From the NCBI GenBank assembly GCA_021775995.1, contig JAJFGS010000013.1:558001-622000 (forward strand): a stretch of 64,000 nucleotides of DNA, written 5' to 3'. The position numbers and the translations under genes were made by a program. Below are positions 18,282 through 27,017 of the stretch, piece after piece. This DNA is from Alphaproteobacteria bacterium. GTDB lineage: Bacteria > Pseudomonadota > Alphaproteobacteria > Micavibrionales > Micavibrionaceae. The first letter of the stretch is position 1, and the number at the start of each line of letters is the position of its first letter. Under the pieces are notes generated by a model, which saw only the letters and a list, made by a program, of their open reading frames with translations, was not told the origin of the DNA and ran no database searches.

Positions 18282-19085
18282 ATGACAGATTCTAAAATAC
18301 ATCCAACCGCCATAATTGAAGAAGGCGCGCAAATAGGAACAGGTTGCTCGATAGGACCATATTGTATTGTTGGGCCAGACGTGACGCTGGGCGATAATAT
18401 CACGCTGAAAGCGCACGTTGTTGTTGATGGCCGTACAACCATTGGAGAGGGCACAACTATCTATCCGTTTGCCTCAATTGGAACCGCTCCTCAAGATTTA
18501 AAATATCATGGTGAAGCATCGGAGCTTATCATTGGCAAGAATAACACCATCCGTGAGCACGCCACTATGAATCCTGGAACAGAGAGCGGCGGCATGAAAA
18601 CTATTGTCGGCGATAATGGGTTGTTCATGATGGCAACACATGTCGCACATGATTGCGAAATTGGTGACCATGTTATCATGGCCAATAATGCTACATTAGG
18701 TGGACACGTGAAAGTAGGGGATAGGGCTCTTATCGGTGGGCTTGCTGCTGTACATCAATATGTCCGTATTGGTGCTTACGCCGTTATTGGTGGTATGAGC
18801 GGCGTAGAAAGTGATGTCATTCCTTTTGGCCGTGTTAAAGGTGAACGCGCCTCATTAGCAGGGCTTAATTTAATTGGTCTAGAGCGTGGTGGATTTGATA
18901 AGAATCAAATCAAAATCATTCAAAGTGCTTTTAAAGAAATATTTGATGGTCAAGGAAACTTAGATCAGCGACTTGATAAAGTTGCCGAAAATAACGATAA
19001 TAACGACCTAGTGGCACAGATTATTGACTTTGCCCGTCACAGGGAAAAATTCGGATTATGTCAGCCGGACAAAAAATCAGCATAA
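18282..19085 (+). CDS. lpxA: UDP-N-acetylglucosamine acyltransferase
   Basis: 267 residues. The N-terminal two thirds are hexapeptide repeats of a left-handed beta helix (IHPTAIIEEGAQIGTGCSIG onwards), with the catalytic histidine in MATHVAHDCEIGDH, followed by a helical C-terminal domain (residues 190-267). It starts lipid A synthesis by acylating UDP-GlcNAc. No ribosome-binding site is obvious before the ATG. The gene overlaps lpxI by 28 bases. Confidence 0.95.
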   Translation: MTDSKIHPTAIIEEGAQIGTGCSIGPYCIVGPDVTLGDNITLKAHVVVDGRTTIGEGTTIYPFASIGTAPQDLKYHGEASELIIGKNNTIREHATMNPGTESGGMKTIVGDNGLFMMATHVAHDCEIGDHVIMANNATLGGHVKVGDRALIGGLAAVHQYVRIGAYAVIGGMSGVESDVIPFGRVKGERASLAGLNLIGLERGGFDKNQIKIIQSAFKEIFDGQGNLDQRLDKVAENNDNNDLVAQIIDFARHREKFGLCQPDKKSA

Positions 19086-19876
19086 ACAAGCTCGCTATTA
19101 TTGCAGGCAGCGGAACCTTACCACGTGATTTATATCAACGTGCCACAAGCCTTGGTATTGAATGTCACGTCATCGGGTTTAAAGGGCATACCAATTACAT
19201 TACACCAGATCTTTGGGGGAATATTGGCAAAGCATCCAAAATAATTAGTTATCTCAAAGACAATAAAATTAACGATATTATATTTATAGGAGCAATAGAC
19301 CGTCCGAATTTGTGGGGATTACGTCCTGATTGGATTACATTTAAATTCTTTTTAAAAACGTTGCTTAAATCATTAGGAGATAGCTCTTTGCTATCTTCAG
19401 CACGAAGTGAAATTGAAAAAATGGGGTTTCGTTTTCATGGTATTCATAGATTTTTACCAGAGCTTTTATTACCTGGGGGGTTATTAGGCACTGTTGAAAT
19501 TCATAATATTCTCAATGAAGATATTACTTTGGGGGTCAATGAAGCGCTTAATTGGGGTGAGCAAGATAAGGGGCAATCCATTTTAGTCAAAAATGGGCAA
19601 ATTCTTGCGCGTGAAGATAAAGGCGGCACCAATAAAATGATTGAAAATTACGGCGAGAAGAATGCAGTGCTAGTTAAAATGTGTAAACCACAACAGGATC
19701 ACGATATGGATTTACCCACCATAGGGGCAAAAACAATTCAACTTTGTGCAGAGAAAAACATAGCGGGTATCATTGGCCATGCTGGAAATATGCTGGTGGC
19801 TGAGCGTGATGATGTTATCAGATTGGCAAATAATAACGGGGTATTTGTTTACGGTCAGGTTGTCGAAGATGCCTAA
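19058..19876 (+). CDS. lpxI: UDP-2,3-diacylglucosamine pyrophosphatase LpxI
   Basis: 272 residues, matching the LpxI (DUF1009) family: LAIIAGSGTLPRDLYQRA at the start, IFIGAIDRPNL in the first domain, and the C-terminal domain with KMCKPQQDHDMDLPTIGAKT and GIIGHAGNMLVAERDDVI. It splits UDP-diacylglucosamine to lipid X and UMP, the step done by the unrelated LpxH in E. coli. LpxI is the usual alphaproteobacterial enzyme. It overlaps lpxA at the start and lpxB (8 bases) at the end. Starts slightly downstream of 19058 are possible. Confidence 0.93.
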   Translation: MSAGQKISINKLAIIAGSGTLPRDLYQRATSLGIECHVIGFKGHTNYITPDLWGNIGKASKIISYLKDNKINDIIFIGAIDRPNLWGLRPDWITFKFFLKTLLKSLGDSSLLSSARSEIEKMGFRFHGIHRFLPELLLPGGLLGTVEIHNILNEDITLGVNEALNWGEQDKGQSILVKNGQILAREDKGGTNKMIENYGEKNAVLVKMCKPQQDHDMDLPTIGAKTIQLCAEKNIAGIIGHAGNMLVAERDDVIRLANNNGVFVYGQVVEDA

Positions 19877-20996
19877 GCATATTTACCTTATTGCAGGTGA
19901 AGCGTCAGGGGATTTTTTAGGCGCTCAACTTATGAAAGCCGTTAAGGCTCAAGTTCCAGATACAAAATTTTCAGGTATTGGTGGTACCTTAATGAAAGAG
20001 CAGGGGCTAGAGAGCCTATTTCCTATGAATGACCTGTCTGTAATGGGTATATTTGAAGTCCTTCCACGCCTAAGATTAATTCTTAAAAGAATTAAACAAA
20101 CCACTCTAAATATTATAAATAATAAACCTGATATTGTTATTACAATTGATGCGCCTGACTTTTCCTTTCGGGTCATTAAGGGGGTGCGTAAACGTATCAA
20201 TAACGCTCCAAAATTCATTCACTATGTCGCCCCGACTGTCTGGGCATGGCGACCGAAACGAGCAGCAAAGGTTGCAAAATTTTTAGACGGTATGATTTGT
20301 CTCTTTAATTTTGAACCAGCTTATTTTGAAAAGGAAGGTTTAAAAGCCATTGCCGTCGGTCATCCGATGATGGAAAGCGGCATTAAGGAAGCAAAGCCTG
20401 CCGTAATAGGCAAGGCTGATACAAAAAAAATTGGTCTGTTTTTTGGCAGTCGTGGCGGAGAAATTAAACGTATATCACCCGTTATTTTGAAGACAATTCA
20501 GAGAATTATCGAAGAAGACCCTAATCTTGAACTTATTATTCCAACCCTACCGCACTTAGAAAATCAAATTTTTGACATACTGAAAGACATCAAAGTGCCC
20601 TGCCATGTCATAACGGATAAAGATAAAAAATGGTCTGCATTTAAAGCCTGTGATGTCGCCTTAGCCGTTTCTGGTACAGTGGGGTTAGAGTTAGCAGCGG
20701 CGAATGTCCCACATGTTATTGCCTATAGAATGAATCCTATCACCTACAAAATTATAAGACGGTTTATCAAAGCACCGTATGCCCATTTGGCTAATATTAT
20801 TTTAGAGCGAGAAGTCGTACCTGAATTTATTCAAGAGGATTGTGACCCCGAAGATATTGCCTTTGAGCTACTCAGCTTAATGGATAATGAAAGATATCAA
20901 CGCAACCAAACAGATGGCTTCATTAAAGTTCGTGAAAGCATTGGAAGCCTTGAAAATCCCTCCAAAACCGCTGCAGACTTTATTTTAGATTTGTAA
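19869..20996 (+). CDS. lpxB: Lipid-A-disaccharide synthase
   Basis: 375 residues from the ATG at 19869, which overlaps the end of lpxI by 8 bases. A longer frame from 19773 runs through lpxI in another phase and is not needed, since MPKHIYLIAGEASGDFLGAQ is the family N-terminus. Other conserved parts are HYVAPTVWAWRPKRA and the nucleotide-sugar site AVSGTVGLELAAANVPHV. It is a GT19 glycosyltransferase that joins lipid X with UDP-diacylglucosamine. It ends the forward lipid A block. Confidence 0.95.
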   Translation: MPKHIYLIAGEASGDFLGAQLMKAVKAQVPDTKFSGIGGTLMKEQGLESLFPMNDLSVMGIFEVLPRLRLILKRIKQTTLNIINNKPDIVITIDAPDFSFRVIKGVRKRINNAPKFIHYVAPTVWAWRPKRAAKVAKFLDGMICLFNFEPAYFEKEGLKAIAVGHPMMESGIKEAKPAVIGKADTKKIGLFFGSRGGEIKRISPVILKTIQRIIEEDPNLELIIPTLPHLENQIFDILKDIKVPCHVITDKDKKWSAFKACDVALAVSGTVGLELAAANVPHVIAYRMNPITYKIIRRFIKAPYAHLANIILEREVVPEFIQEDCDPEDIAFELLSLMDNERYQRNQTDGFIKVRESIGSLENPSKTAADFILDL

Positions 20997-21001
20997 AAGC
21001 C

Positions 21002-21079
21002 TTGTAACCCCGTTTTTATAACGGGGTCTGGTTGATAGATTTAACGAAGAGAGACCCCGCAATAAATGCGGGGTTGCAA
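21002..21079. repeat. Double-hairpin repeat element (GTAACCCCG family), copy 2
   Basis: Outer arms TTGTAACCCC (21002-21011) and GGGGTTGCAA (21070-21079) pair at 9 of 10 positions. As in copy 1 at 5636-5705, there is a left hairpin (CCCCG/CGGGG) and a right hairpin (ACCCCGC/GCGGGGT). The arms are conserved between the copies and the loops differ. It lies between the convergent ends of lpxB and gltA and fills nearly the whole gap, so it probably ends both transcripts. Confidence 0.8.
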
Positions 21080-21087
21080 AAAGTTAA

Positions 21088-22404
21088 TTACTTCCGTTTT
21101 TTTATCGGTACATAAGGGCGTTCTGGCGCACCAGTATAAAGCTGGCGCGGACGACCAATTTTTAAAGAATTTCCCTCCATCATTTCTTTCCATTGTGAAA
21201 TCCAACCCGCTGTACGCGATACAGCAAAGAGAACCGTAAACATTTCAACAGGGAAACCCATGGCTTTCAAAATAATACCTGAATAGAAATCAACATTAGG
21301 GAAAAGCTTGCGGTCTTTAAAGTAGGGATCATTAAGCGCAATCTTCTCTAGCTCCATCGCCAATTCCAATTGAGGGTCATCAATACCAAGTTCTGCCAGA
21401 ACTTCATCACAAGATTCTTTCATCACCTCTGCACGGGGATCAAAGTTTTTATAAACACGGTGTCCAAAGCCCATAAGACGGAAAGGATCCTCTTTATCTT
21501 TGGCACGCTCAATAAATTCCGGGATGTTATCCTTATGACCAATCTCATCAAGCATCTCAAGAACAGCTTGGTTGGCTCCGCCATGTGCAGGTCCCCAAAG
21601 TGAGGTAATACCAGAAGCTATACAGGCCATAGGGTTTGCCTGAGATGAGCCAGCCAATCGAACGGTTGATGTTGACGCATTTTGTTCGTGGTCAGCATGG
21701 AGGATTAAAATACGCTCCATTGCCCGCACAACAGGAGGACGTAATTTATATTCTTCCGCCGGAACCGAAAAACACATATGAAGAAAATTTTCTGTAAAAC
21801 TTAAGTCATTACGTGGGTGAACATAAGGTTGACCTTTAGAATATTTCATTGCCATCGCCGCCAAAGTCGGAACTTTTGCAATCAAGCGGTGGGCAGAAAT
21901 ACGGCGTTGTTCAGGATCCCAAATATCAAGCGAGTCATGATAAAAAGATGCCATCGTTCCAATTACACCGCACATAATGGCCATAGGATGGGCATCACGA
22001 CGAAAACCTTGATAAACAGCTTTAATCTGCTCGTGTATCATTGTGTGGTTTGTGATGTGACCTTTAAATTCTTCCAACTCTTGCTTCTTTGGCAATTCGC
22101 CATAAAGAAGGAGATAACAGGTTTCCAAATAGGTGCTTTCTTTTGCTAGCTCCTTAATATTGTAACCACGATGAAGTAAAATCCCTTCTTCTCCATCAAT
22201 ATAAGTAATTTTTGATTTACAACTACCTGTCGCCGTAAAGCTAGGGTCTAAGGTGAAATGCCCCGTGGTTTTATGCAGGCTTCTTATATCAATACAATGT
22301 GGACCATAGGTTCCTTCAACGACAGGTAACTTTACACTTTCGCCTGTTTGGTCATTCGTAAGAGTGAAGGTTTTTTCTGGCGTGTCTTTTGAGTCTGCGG
22401 GCAT
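21088..22404 (-). CDS. gltA: Citrate synthase
   Basis: 438 residues, the hexameric Gram-negative type. Conserved parts are [14 protein letters not shown], the active-site histidine in [12 protein letters not shown], and the second histidine and loop in [18 protein letters not shown], with the catalytic aspartate in the C-terminal region. It condenses oxaloacetate with acetyl-CoA, the product of the pyruvate dehydrogenase encoded at 43.9-49 kb. The start has AGGA eight bases upstream. It follows gltX in the same direction after 68 bases that hold nothing notable. Confidence 0.97.
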   Translation of the reverse strand: MPADSKDTPEKTFTLTNDQTGESVKLPVVEGTYGPHCIDIRSLHKTTGHFTLDPSFTATGSCKSKITYIDGEEGILLHRGYNIKELAKESTYLETCYLLLYGELPKKQELEEFKGHITNHTMIHEQIKAVYQGFRRDAHPMAIMCGVIGTMASFYHDSLDIWDPEQRRISAHRLIAKVPTLAAMAMKYSKGQPYVHPRNDLSFTENFLHMCFSVPAEEYKLRPPVVRAMERILILHADHEQNASTSTVRLAGSSQANPMACIASGITSLWGPAHGGANQAVLEMLDEIGHKDNIPEFIERAKDKEDPFRLMGFGHRVYKNFDPRAEVMKESCDEVLAELGIDDPQLELAMELEKIALNDPYFKDRKLFPNVDFYSGIILKAMGFPVEMFTVLFAVSRTAGWISQWKEMMEGNSLKIGRPRQLYTGAPERPYVPIKKRK

Positions 22405-22472
22405 AATATTTCCTGTGAGGTGTTATAAATAAACAGAATGAAAATTCTAACAACGAGTATAGGCAATATTGA

Positions 22473-23885
22473 TTATTTTTCAATAAATTCAATTGCGGCA
22501 TCTAAACGCTTTATGACTTCTTCTTTACCCAAAACTTCTGCCACTTCAAAGAGAGAAGGGGATTTATCTGTTCCTGTTAAGGCAGCGCGTAAAGGCATCA
22601 TGACCTTGCCGAGTTTCCCTTCGGCTTGTTCCTCTGCCAAGGCACGGCATGCAGCCTCAATCACATCATGATTAAAGTTATCTAATACTTTAAATTTATC
22701 TTTTAACCCCTTAAGCATAAACACTAAATATTGATCTAAATGTTTCTTTGCTTTTTCATCATAGGACGTTATATCCGCAATATAAAAACGCGCTTCATCA
22801 GCGAGTTGAACCAACGTTTTAGCGCGTTCTTTCAGACCATTCATGCCAGCAAGGAGCGTTTTTTTCTTCGGCTCATCCAAATCAATATTAAATTTTTGTT
22901 TGATGAAAGGCGTTACCAAATCAACCAAACGATCATTGTCAGCCTCAACCATATAATGCGCATTTAAACTTTCTAGTTTCGCATAATCAAACTTCGCCGC
23001 AGATTTATTGATACCATCAAAGTCAAACAACTTGATTGCTTCTTGCATCGAAATGATTTCATCATCACCATGTGACCAGCCAAGTCGGAGAAGGTAATTA
23101 TTAACCGTTTCAGGTAGATAACCTTCATTCTTAAACTCTTCAACACTAACCGACCCATGACGCTTAGATAGCTTGCCACCACTCGGTCCATGAATAAGTG
23201 GAAGGTGAGCATAACGAGGTTTATCCCACCCCAATAAGTCATAAATAACATTCTGACGGAAAGTATTATTCAAATGATCATCACCACGCATCACATGGGT
23301 TATGCCCATATCATGGTCATCAACAACAACAGCAAGCATGTAAGTCGGCGTACCGTCACTCCGTAGGATAATCATATCATCGAGCTGTTTATTCTCAACT
23401 TTGACATCACCCTGAACTTCATCACTCACAACCGTATGACCGTCTTGAGGAGCTTTCATACGAACAACGAAAGGCGCATCAGCAGGCGCTTCACTTTCTG
23501 GCTTATCACGCCATTTACCATTATAGGCAACAATGCGACCTTCTTCTTTCATCGTGTCGCGCATCTCTTGAAGTTCTTCAGGTGTGCAGTAACATTTATA
23601 GGCATTGCCCTTGGCCAACATTTCATGCGCCACATCGATATGGCGTTGTTTATTCGCAAATTGGGATTCTGGCGTATTGTCGTAATCAAGACCCAACCAA
23701 TCAAGACTATCCAAAATCACCTGAACCGCTTCATCAGAATGACGCGCACGGTCAGTGTCCTCAATACGGATAACGAACTTACCACCCATATGCCGCGCAT
23801 AAAGATAGTTAAACAACGCCGTGCGGGCATTGCCGATATGCATCATACCAGTGGGAGAAGGCGGAAAACGAGTGATAACAGTCAT
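22473..23885 (-). CDS. gltX: Glutamate-tRNA ligase
   Basis: 470 residues. The class I signature is PPSPTGMMHIGNARTALFNY (HIGH variant HIGN), the second motif is KLSKRHG, and a four-cysteine-type region is reduced to CYCTPEE. It charges tRNA-Glu, and in organisms without GlnRS also tRNA-Gln; which applies here cannot be told from this gene. It is followed by gltA and preceded by a repeat element and divergent comEC, the common alphaproteobacterial neighbourhood. Confidence 0.96.
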   Translation of the reverse strand: MTVITRFPPSPTGMMHIGNARTALFNYLYARHMGGKFVIRIEDTDRARHSDEAVQVILDSLDWLGLDYDNTPESQFANKQRHIDVAHEMLAKGNAYKCYCTPEELQEMRDTMKEEGRIVAYNGKWRDKPESEAPADAPFVVRMKAPQDGHTVVSDEVQGDVKVENKQLDDMIILRSDGTPTYMLAVVVDDHDMGITHVMRGDDHLNNTFRQNVIYDLLGWDKPRYAHLPLIHGPSGGKLSKRHGSVSVEEFKNEGYLPETVNNYLLRLGWSHGDDEIISMQEAIKLFDFDGINKSAAKFDYAKLESLNAHYMVEADNDRLVDLVTPFIKQKFNIDLDEPKKKTLLAGMNGLKERAKTLVQLADEARFYIADITSYDEKAKKHLDQYLVFMLKGLKDKFKVLDNFNHDVIEAACRALAEEQAEGKLGKVMMPLRAALTGTDKSPSLFEVAEVLGKEEVIKRLDAAIEFIEK

Positions 23886-23908
23886 TTAAAAAAATCTTTC
23901 ATAATAGC

Positions 23909-23983
23909 GTCATTCCGACTAAGCGTTAGCGCATGGAGGAATCTTATCATGTTTTAAGATCCCTCGACTTCGCTCGGGATGAC
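23909..23983. repeat. Palindromic repeat element (GTCATnCCGA family), gltX-comEC gap
   Basis: A 75-base element with ends GTCATTCCGA and TCGGGATGAC. Read on the reverse strand it is nearly identical to the copy at 27018-27083, apart from a short insertion in the central loop (around AAACATGAT). It lies between the divergent starts of gltX and comEC, so any gltX promoter must sit inside it or beside it. Confidence 0.85.
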
Positions 23984-24029
23984 AATAAAGGTATTTTAAT
24001 TTCAATTCTGCTCGCTATAGTGTCTTGTT

Positions 24030-26144
24030 TTGCAGAAAATTCAAGAGTTTATCCATGATGAGTTAATGCAACAGAAGAATAACCTCTTTCTGTGGGCACC
24101 ATTTTGTTTTGCCGCCGGTATAGCGGTCTATTTTGGGTTGAAATTTGAACCTCAAATCTGGATTGGGGCTCTAACAACGCTAGTATTAACAGGAATTTCA
24201 TTTTTTCTCTCACGCAATCAAGATGAGCATCCTTTTAGAAAGCTAGGCTTTATTTTAAGTATTGGTGCGGTTTTAATCTTCTTTGGTTTTAGCATTGCTC
24301 AAATCCGTACCTCTTTCGTTTACACCCCAATACTGATTAAAAAAATATCGTTTACAACGCTTACGGGCACCATTGAATCTATTGAGCCTTTAGGCGAAGA
24401 AGAGGGTAGCCGTGTCGTTTTAGAAAATTTAGAAATTGAAAAACTAAAACCAAAGGAAACACCGCGCAAAGTGCGTCTTAAAATCAGAAAAGATGAAGCG
24501 CTCCAACAGGGACAACGTATTAAGGCCTTAGCAAACCTGAACCCCACAGGAACTCCCGTTATGCCTGGCGCATTTGATTTTCAACGTATGATGTTTTTTA
24601 AAGGTATTGGCGGCGTTGGCTTTACTTATAAAGCACCAGAGATTTTAGAGCAGGGGCAAAAGACTGGATCATGGCTATCCGCTATTCGTCAAAAAATTAC
24701 GGATAAAGTCATAACGGCAACGAACAACCCACAACAGGCCGTCATTGTTGCCCTCATGACAGGACAACGCGGTGCGATAGCTGATGAAAATTGGGACGCC
24801 TTACGCCAATCAGGCTTAGCGCATTTATTGGCCATTTCTGGGCTTCATGTCGGCATGGTCGCAGGGGTTTTATTTTTCTTCTCAAGATTACTGATGGCTT
24901 TTTTCCCAGCTCTGGCCCTTCATTATCCCATTAAAAAATATGCCGCCGTCATTGCCCTCATTGGGGCGCTATTTTACACCCTGATTGTTGGTGCAACCAT
25001 TCCAACACAGCGCGCGCTCATGATGACGGGGCTGGTCATGGTGGCCATTATCTTTGACCGCTCCCCTTTTTCTTTACGGCTTGTCGCTCTAGCCGCCTTG
25101 GTCGTTTTGTTTTTCTCTCCAGAAAGCCTGACGAGCGTTAGTTTTCAAATGTCATTTGCAGCTGTGGCAGCGTTAATTTATTTTTATGATCTTATCCGTC
25201 CTTATTGGATCGCCATGCATAGGAAAGCGGGATTTTCACGCAAAGTTGCCCTTTATTTTATTGGGATTTCCTTAACTACCATCGTCGCCGGAACAGCGAC
25301 AGGGTTATTCTCTCTTTATCATTTCCAAAATTATGCTGTGTTTGGTGTGCTGGCTAACATCATTGCCGTCCCTTTAATGGCTTTTGTTGTTATGCCACTC
25401 ATCGTCTTAAGTTATGTACTCATGCCCCTTGGGTTAGAAAATTTATCGTTGGGTGTTATAGAATGGGGCGTTAGTTGGGTGTTAGCCACCGCTCATTGGG
25501 TTAGTCATATAGATGGTGCCTCATGGCACATAGCGGCATTTCCTCACTGGATTTTTATTTCAATGGTTTGTTGCGGATGGTTTTGGATTGCATGGAAGGG
25601 GCGTTTCAAACGCATTGTGATACCAATATTTATTATAATGATTGGATTAATTTCTCTTTATAAACAAGCAGATATTTTAGTTTCTTCAAAAGTTAATTTA
25701 GTTGCTATCACAAACGAAACTGGGTCACTTTGGCTTTCAACAAGGGTTAAGGAACGCTATAGCTCAGATCAATGGATGCGCCTCAATGGGCTGACCAATC
25801 AAGAGAAGTTGAAATGGCCAAAGGAGGGAAGCGTCGATGGCTTTCCTTTGACTTGCGGTCAATATGGATGCCGTGGTGAATTAAAAGGGCAAAAAATTTC
25901 TGTCGCCTTTCATAACAAAGCCTGGCAGGAAGATTGTGACTGGGCCGACCTTGTTATTTCAGAACAGCCTATCCCTTATAAAAAATGTAAAGCCGAAACC
26001 GTCATAGATTTCTTTGACGTTTGGCGTGAAGGAAATCACGCCATTTGGCTTACGCCTAATAAGGTTGAAATTAAAACTGTTGAAGAGGTTAGGGGGCTAC
26101 GCCCTTGGACGCAGACCTCAGCAAACCGTAAAAAGAAGCTTTGA
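24030..26144 (+). CDS. comEC: ComEC/Rec2 family DNA-import channel protein
   Basis: Up to 704 residues. After an N-terminal DUF4131 region (two membrane helices and an OB-like domain with LNPTGTPVMPGAFDFQR), the Competence domain shows the hallmark LAHLLAISGLHVGMVAG near residue 270 and many membrane helices to about residue 555. The last 150 residues are where the metallo-beta-lactamase-like domain should be, but no HxHxDH motif is visible. The protein is the inner-membrane channel for single-stranded DNA uptake. The start is uncertain: TTG at 24030 or ATG at 24066, neither with a good ribosome-binding site. Convergent with lexA. Confidence 0.9.
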   Translation: MQKIQEFIHDELMQQKNNLFLWAPFCFAAGIAVYFGLKFEPQIWIGALTTLVLTGISFFLSRNQDEHPFRKLGFILSIGAVLIFFGFSIAQIRTSFVYTPILIKKISFTTLTGTIESIEPLGEEEGSRVVLENLEIEKLKPKETPRKVRLKIRKDEALQQGQRIKALANLNPTGTPVMPGAFDFQRMMFFKGIGGVGFTYKAPEILEQGQKTGSWLSAIRQKITDKVITATNNPQQAVIVALMTGQRGAIADENWDALRQSGLAHLLAISGLHVGMVAGVLFFFSRLLMAFFPALALHYPIKKYAAVIALIGALFYTLIVGATIPTQRALMMTGLVMVAIIFDRSPFSLRLVALAALVVLFFSPESLTSVSFQMSFAAVAALIYFYDLIRPYWIAMHRKAGFSRKVALYFIGISLTTIVAGTATGLFSLYHFQNYAVFGVLANIIAVPLMAFVVMPLIVLSYVLMPLGLENLSLGVIEWGVSWVLATAHWVSHIDGASWHIAAFPHWIFISMVCCGWFWIAWKGRFKRIVIPIFIIMIGLISLYKQADILVSSKVNLVAITNETGSLWLSTRVKERYSSDQWMRLNGLTNQEKLKWPKEGSVDGFPLTCGQYGCRGELKGQKISVAFHNKAWQEDCDWADLVISEQPIPYKKCKAETVIDFFDVWREGNHAIWLTPNKVEIKTVEEVRGLRPWTQTSANRKKKL

Positions 26145-26152
26145 TAAGTATT

Positions 26153-26229
26153 GTCATTGCGAGCATAGCGAAGCAATCCAGAATTTTAAAATGGATTGCC
26201 GCGTCGCCTTTCAGGCTCCTCGCAATGAC
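26153..26229. repeat. Palindromic repeat element (GTCATTGCGAG family), comEC-lexA gap
   Basis: Ends GTCATTGCGAG (26153-26163) and CTCGCAATGAC (26219-26229) are perfectly complementary over 11 bases, and the interior has AGCAATCCA/TGGATTGCC arms. The 8-mer TAAGTATT stands immediately left (26145-26152) and, one base beyond the right end, at 26231-26238, which looks like a target-site duplication. It fills the gap between the convergent stops of comEC and lexA. Confidence 0.85.
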
Positions 26230-26236
26230 GTAAGTA

Positions 26237-26893
26237 TTAATGATAAGTCCGAATAAGACTGGCAAGCTTTCCTTGGATTTGAACTTGCTCTGGTGCGTAG
26301 ACTTGTTCTTGGAAGTCATCATTTTCAGGAATAAGAATGACCTTGCCACTCTTACGCTTCAGGCGTTTTAGCGTCACTTCTTCACCATCAACAAGGGCGA
26401 CAACAATATCGCCATCATTAGCTTGATCGGTTTTTTTGATAATGACGGTATCCCCATCATTAATACCCGCTTGAACCATAGATTCACCATCCACTTCCAA
26501 AGCATAATGATCACCGCCACCAATCATAGAGGGTGGAATTTCAACAGAACCATTTTCATCACGTATCGCCTCAATCGGCGATCCTGCGGCAATACGTCCA
26601 TAAAGAGGGATTGATTGCATATTAGAAATAACGGCGGCACTTGGCGTTTTTGCGTTTGATGATGAATCAGCACTATAACCTTCAGGCAAACGCTTTACTT
26701 CCAAAGCCCGCGCACGATTTGGCAAACGCTCTAAATAACCACGTTCCACCAATGCCGTGATAAGGCGATGAATACCTGATTTAGATTTTAAGCCCAGTGC
26801 TTCACGCATTTCATCAAAAGAGGGGGCAATTTTCCCAGATTGCATACGGTCATTAATAAGCAATAGCAGCTCGCGCTGTTTCTTTGTAAGCAT
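26237..26893 (-). CDS. lexA: LexA repressor (SOS response)
   Basis: 218 residues. An N-terminal winged helix-turn-helix (residues 1-65, MLTKKQRELLLLIND) is joined to an S24 self-cleaving domain. The cleavage site is Ala103-Gly104 in GRIAAGSP, the nucleophile Ser138 in VDGESMVQAG and the general base Lys176 in EEVTLKRLKR. It represses DNA-damage genes and is inactivated by RecA-stimulated self-cleavage. An array of three GTTC half-sites lies about 80 bases upstream of the start, so it is very probably autoregulated. Confidence 0.96.
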   Translation of the reverse strand: MLTKKQRELLLLINDRMQSGKIAPSFDEMREALGLKSKSGIHRLITALVERGYLERLPNRARALEVKRLPEGYSADSSSNAKTPSAAVISNMQSIPLYGRIAAGSPIEAIRDENGSVEIPPSMIGGGDHYALEVDGESMVQAGINDGDTVIIKKTDQANDGDIVVALVDGEEVTLKRLKRKSGKVILIPENDDFQEQVYAPEQVQIQGKLASLIRTYH

Positions 26894-26917
26894 AGGTTTT
26901 TCCTTCTGGCACTAGAT

Positions 26918-26937
26918 CCCAGCTTTTGCTGGGATGT
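26918..26937. repeat. Perfect hairpin in the lexA leader
   Basis: ATCCCAGC (26918-26925), TTTT, GCTGGGAT (26930-26937): a perfect eight-pair stem 25 bases upstream of the lexA start, between the operator and the start codon. It resembles the inner arm of the GGATCCC-type repeats of this genome and may be a remnant. On the lexA message it would form a stem with a four-base loop. Confidence 0.55.
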
Positions 26938-26969
26938 GATATATCTATAGTTGTAGAATCAATAGAATT

Positions 26970-26995
26970 GTTCACTTATAGTTCTACATTAGTTC
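26970..26995 (-). promoter_or_regulatory. LexA operator with three GTTC half-sites at N7 spacing
   Basis: On the forward strand: GTTC (26970-26973), seven bases, GTTC (26981-26984), seven bases, GTTC (26992-26995). GTTC-N7-GTTC is the known LexA box of Alphaproteobacteria, a direct repeat. The third half-site in exact register makes two overlapping boxes. It lies about 77-100 bases upstream of lexA, in its promoter region. Confidence 0.85.
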
Positions 26996-27017
26996 CCCTT
27001 TGGTGTCAAATAAATTC

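Noticed and set aside
23436-23957. Forward open frame of 173 codons opposite gltX
   Set aside because: It is antisense to the conserved N-terminal part of gltX; basic, low-information sequence.
26014-26256. Forward open frame over the comEC end and the repeat element
   Set aside because: Its C-terminal part is only the translation of the palindromic repeat, and it overlaps comEC.
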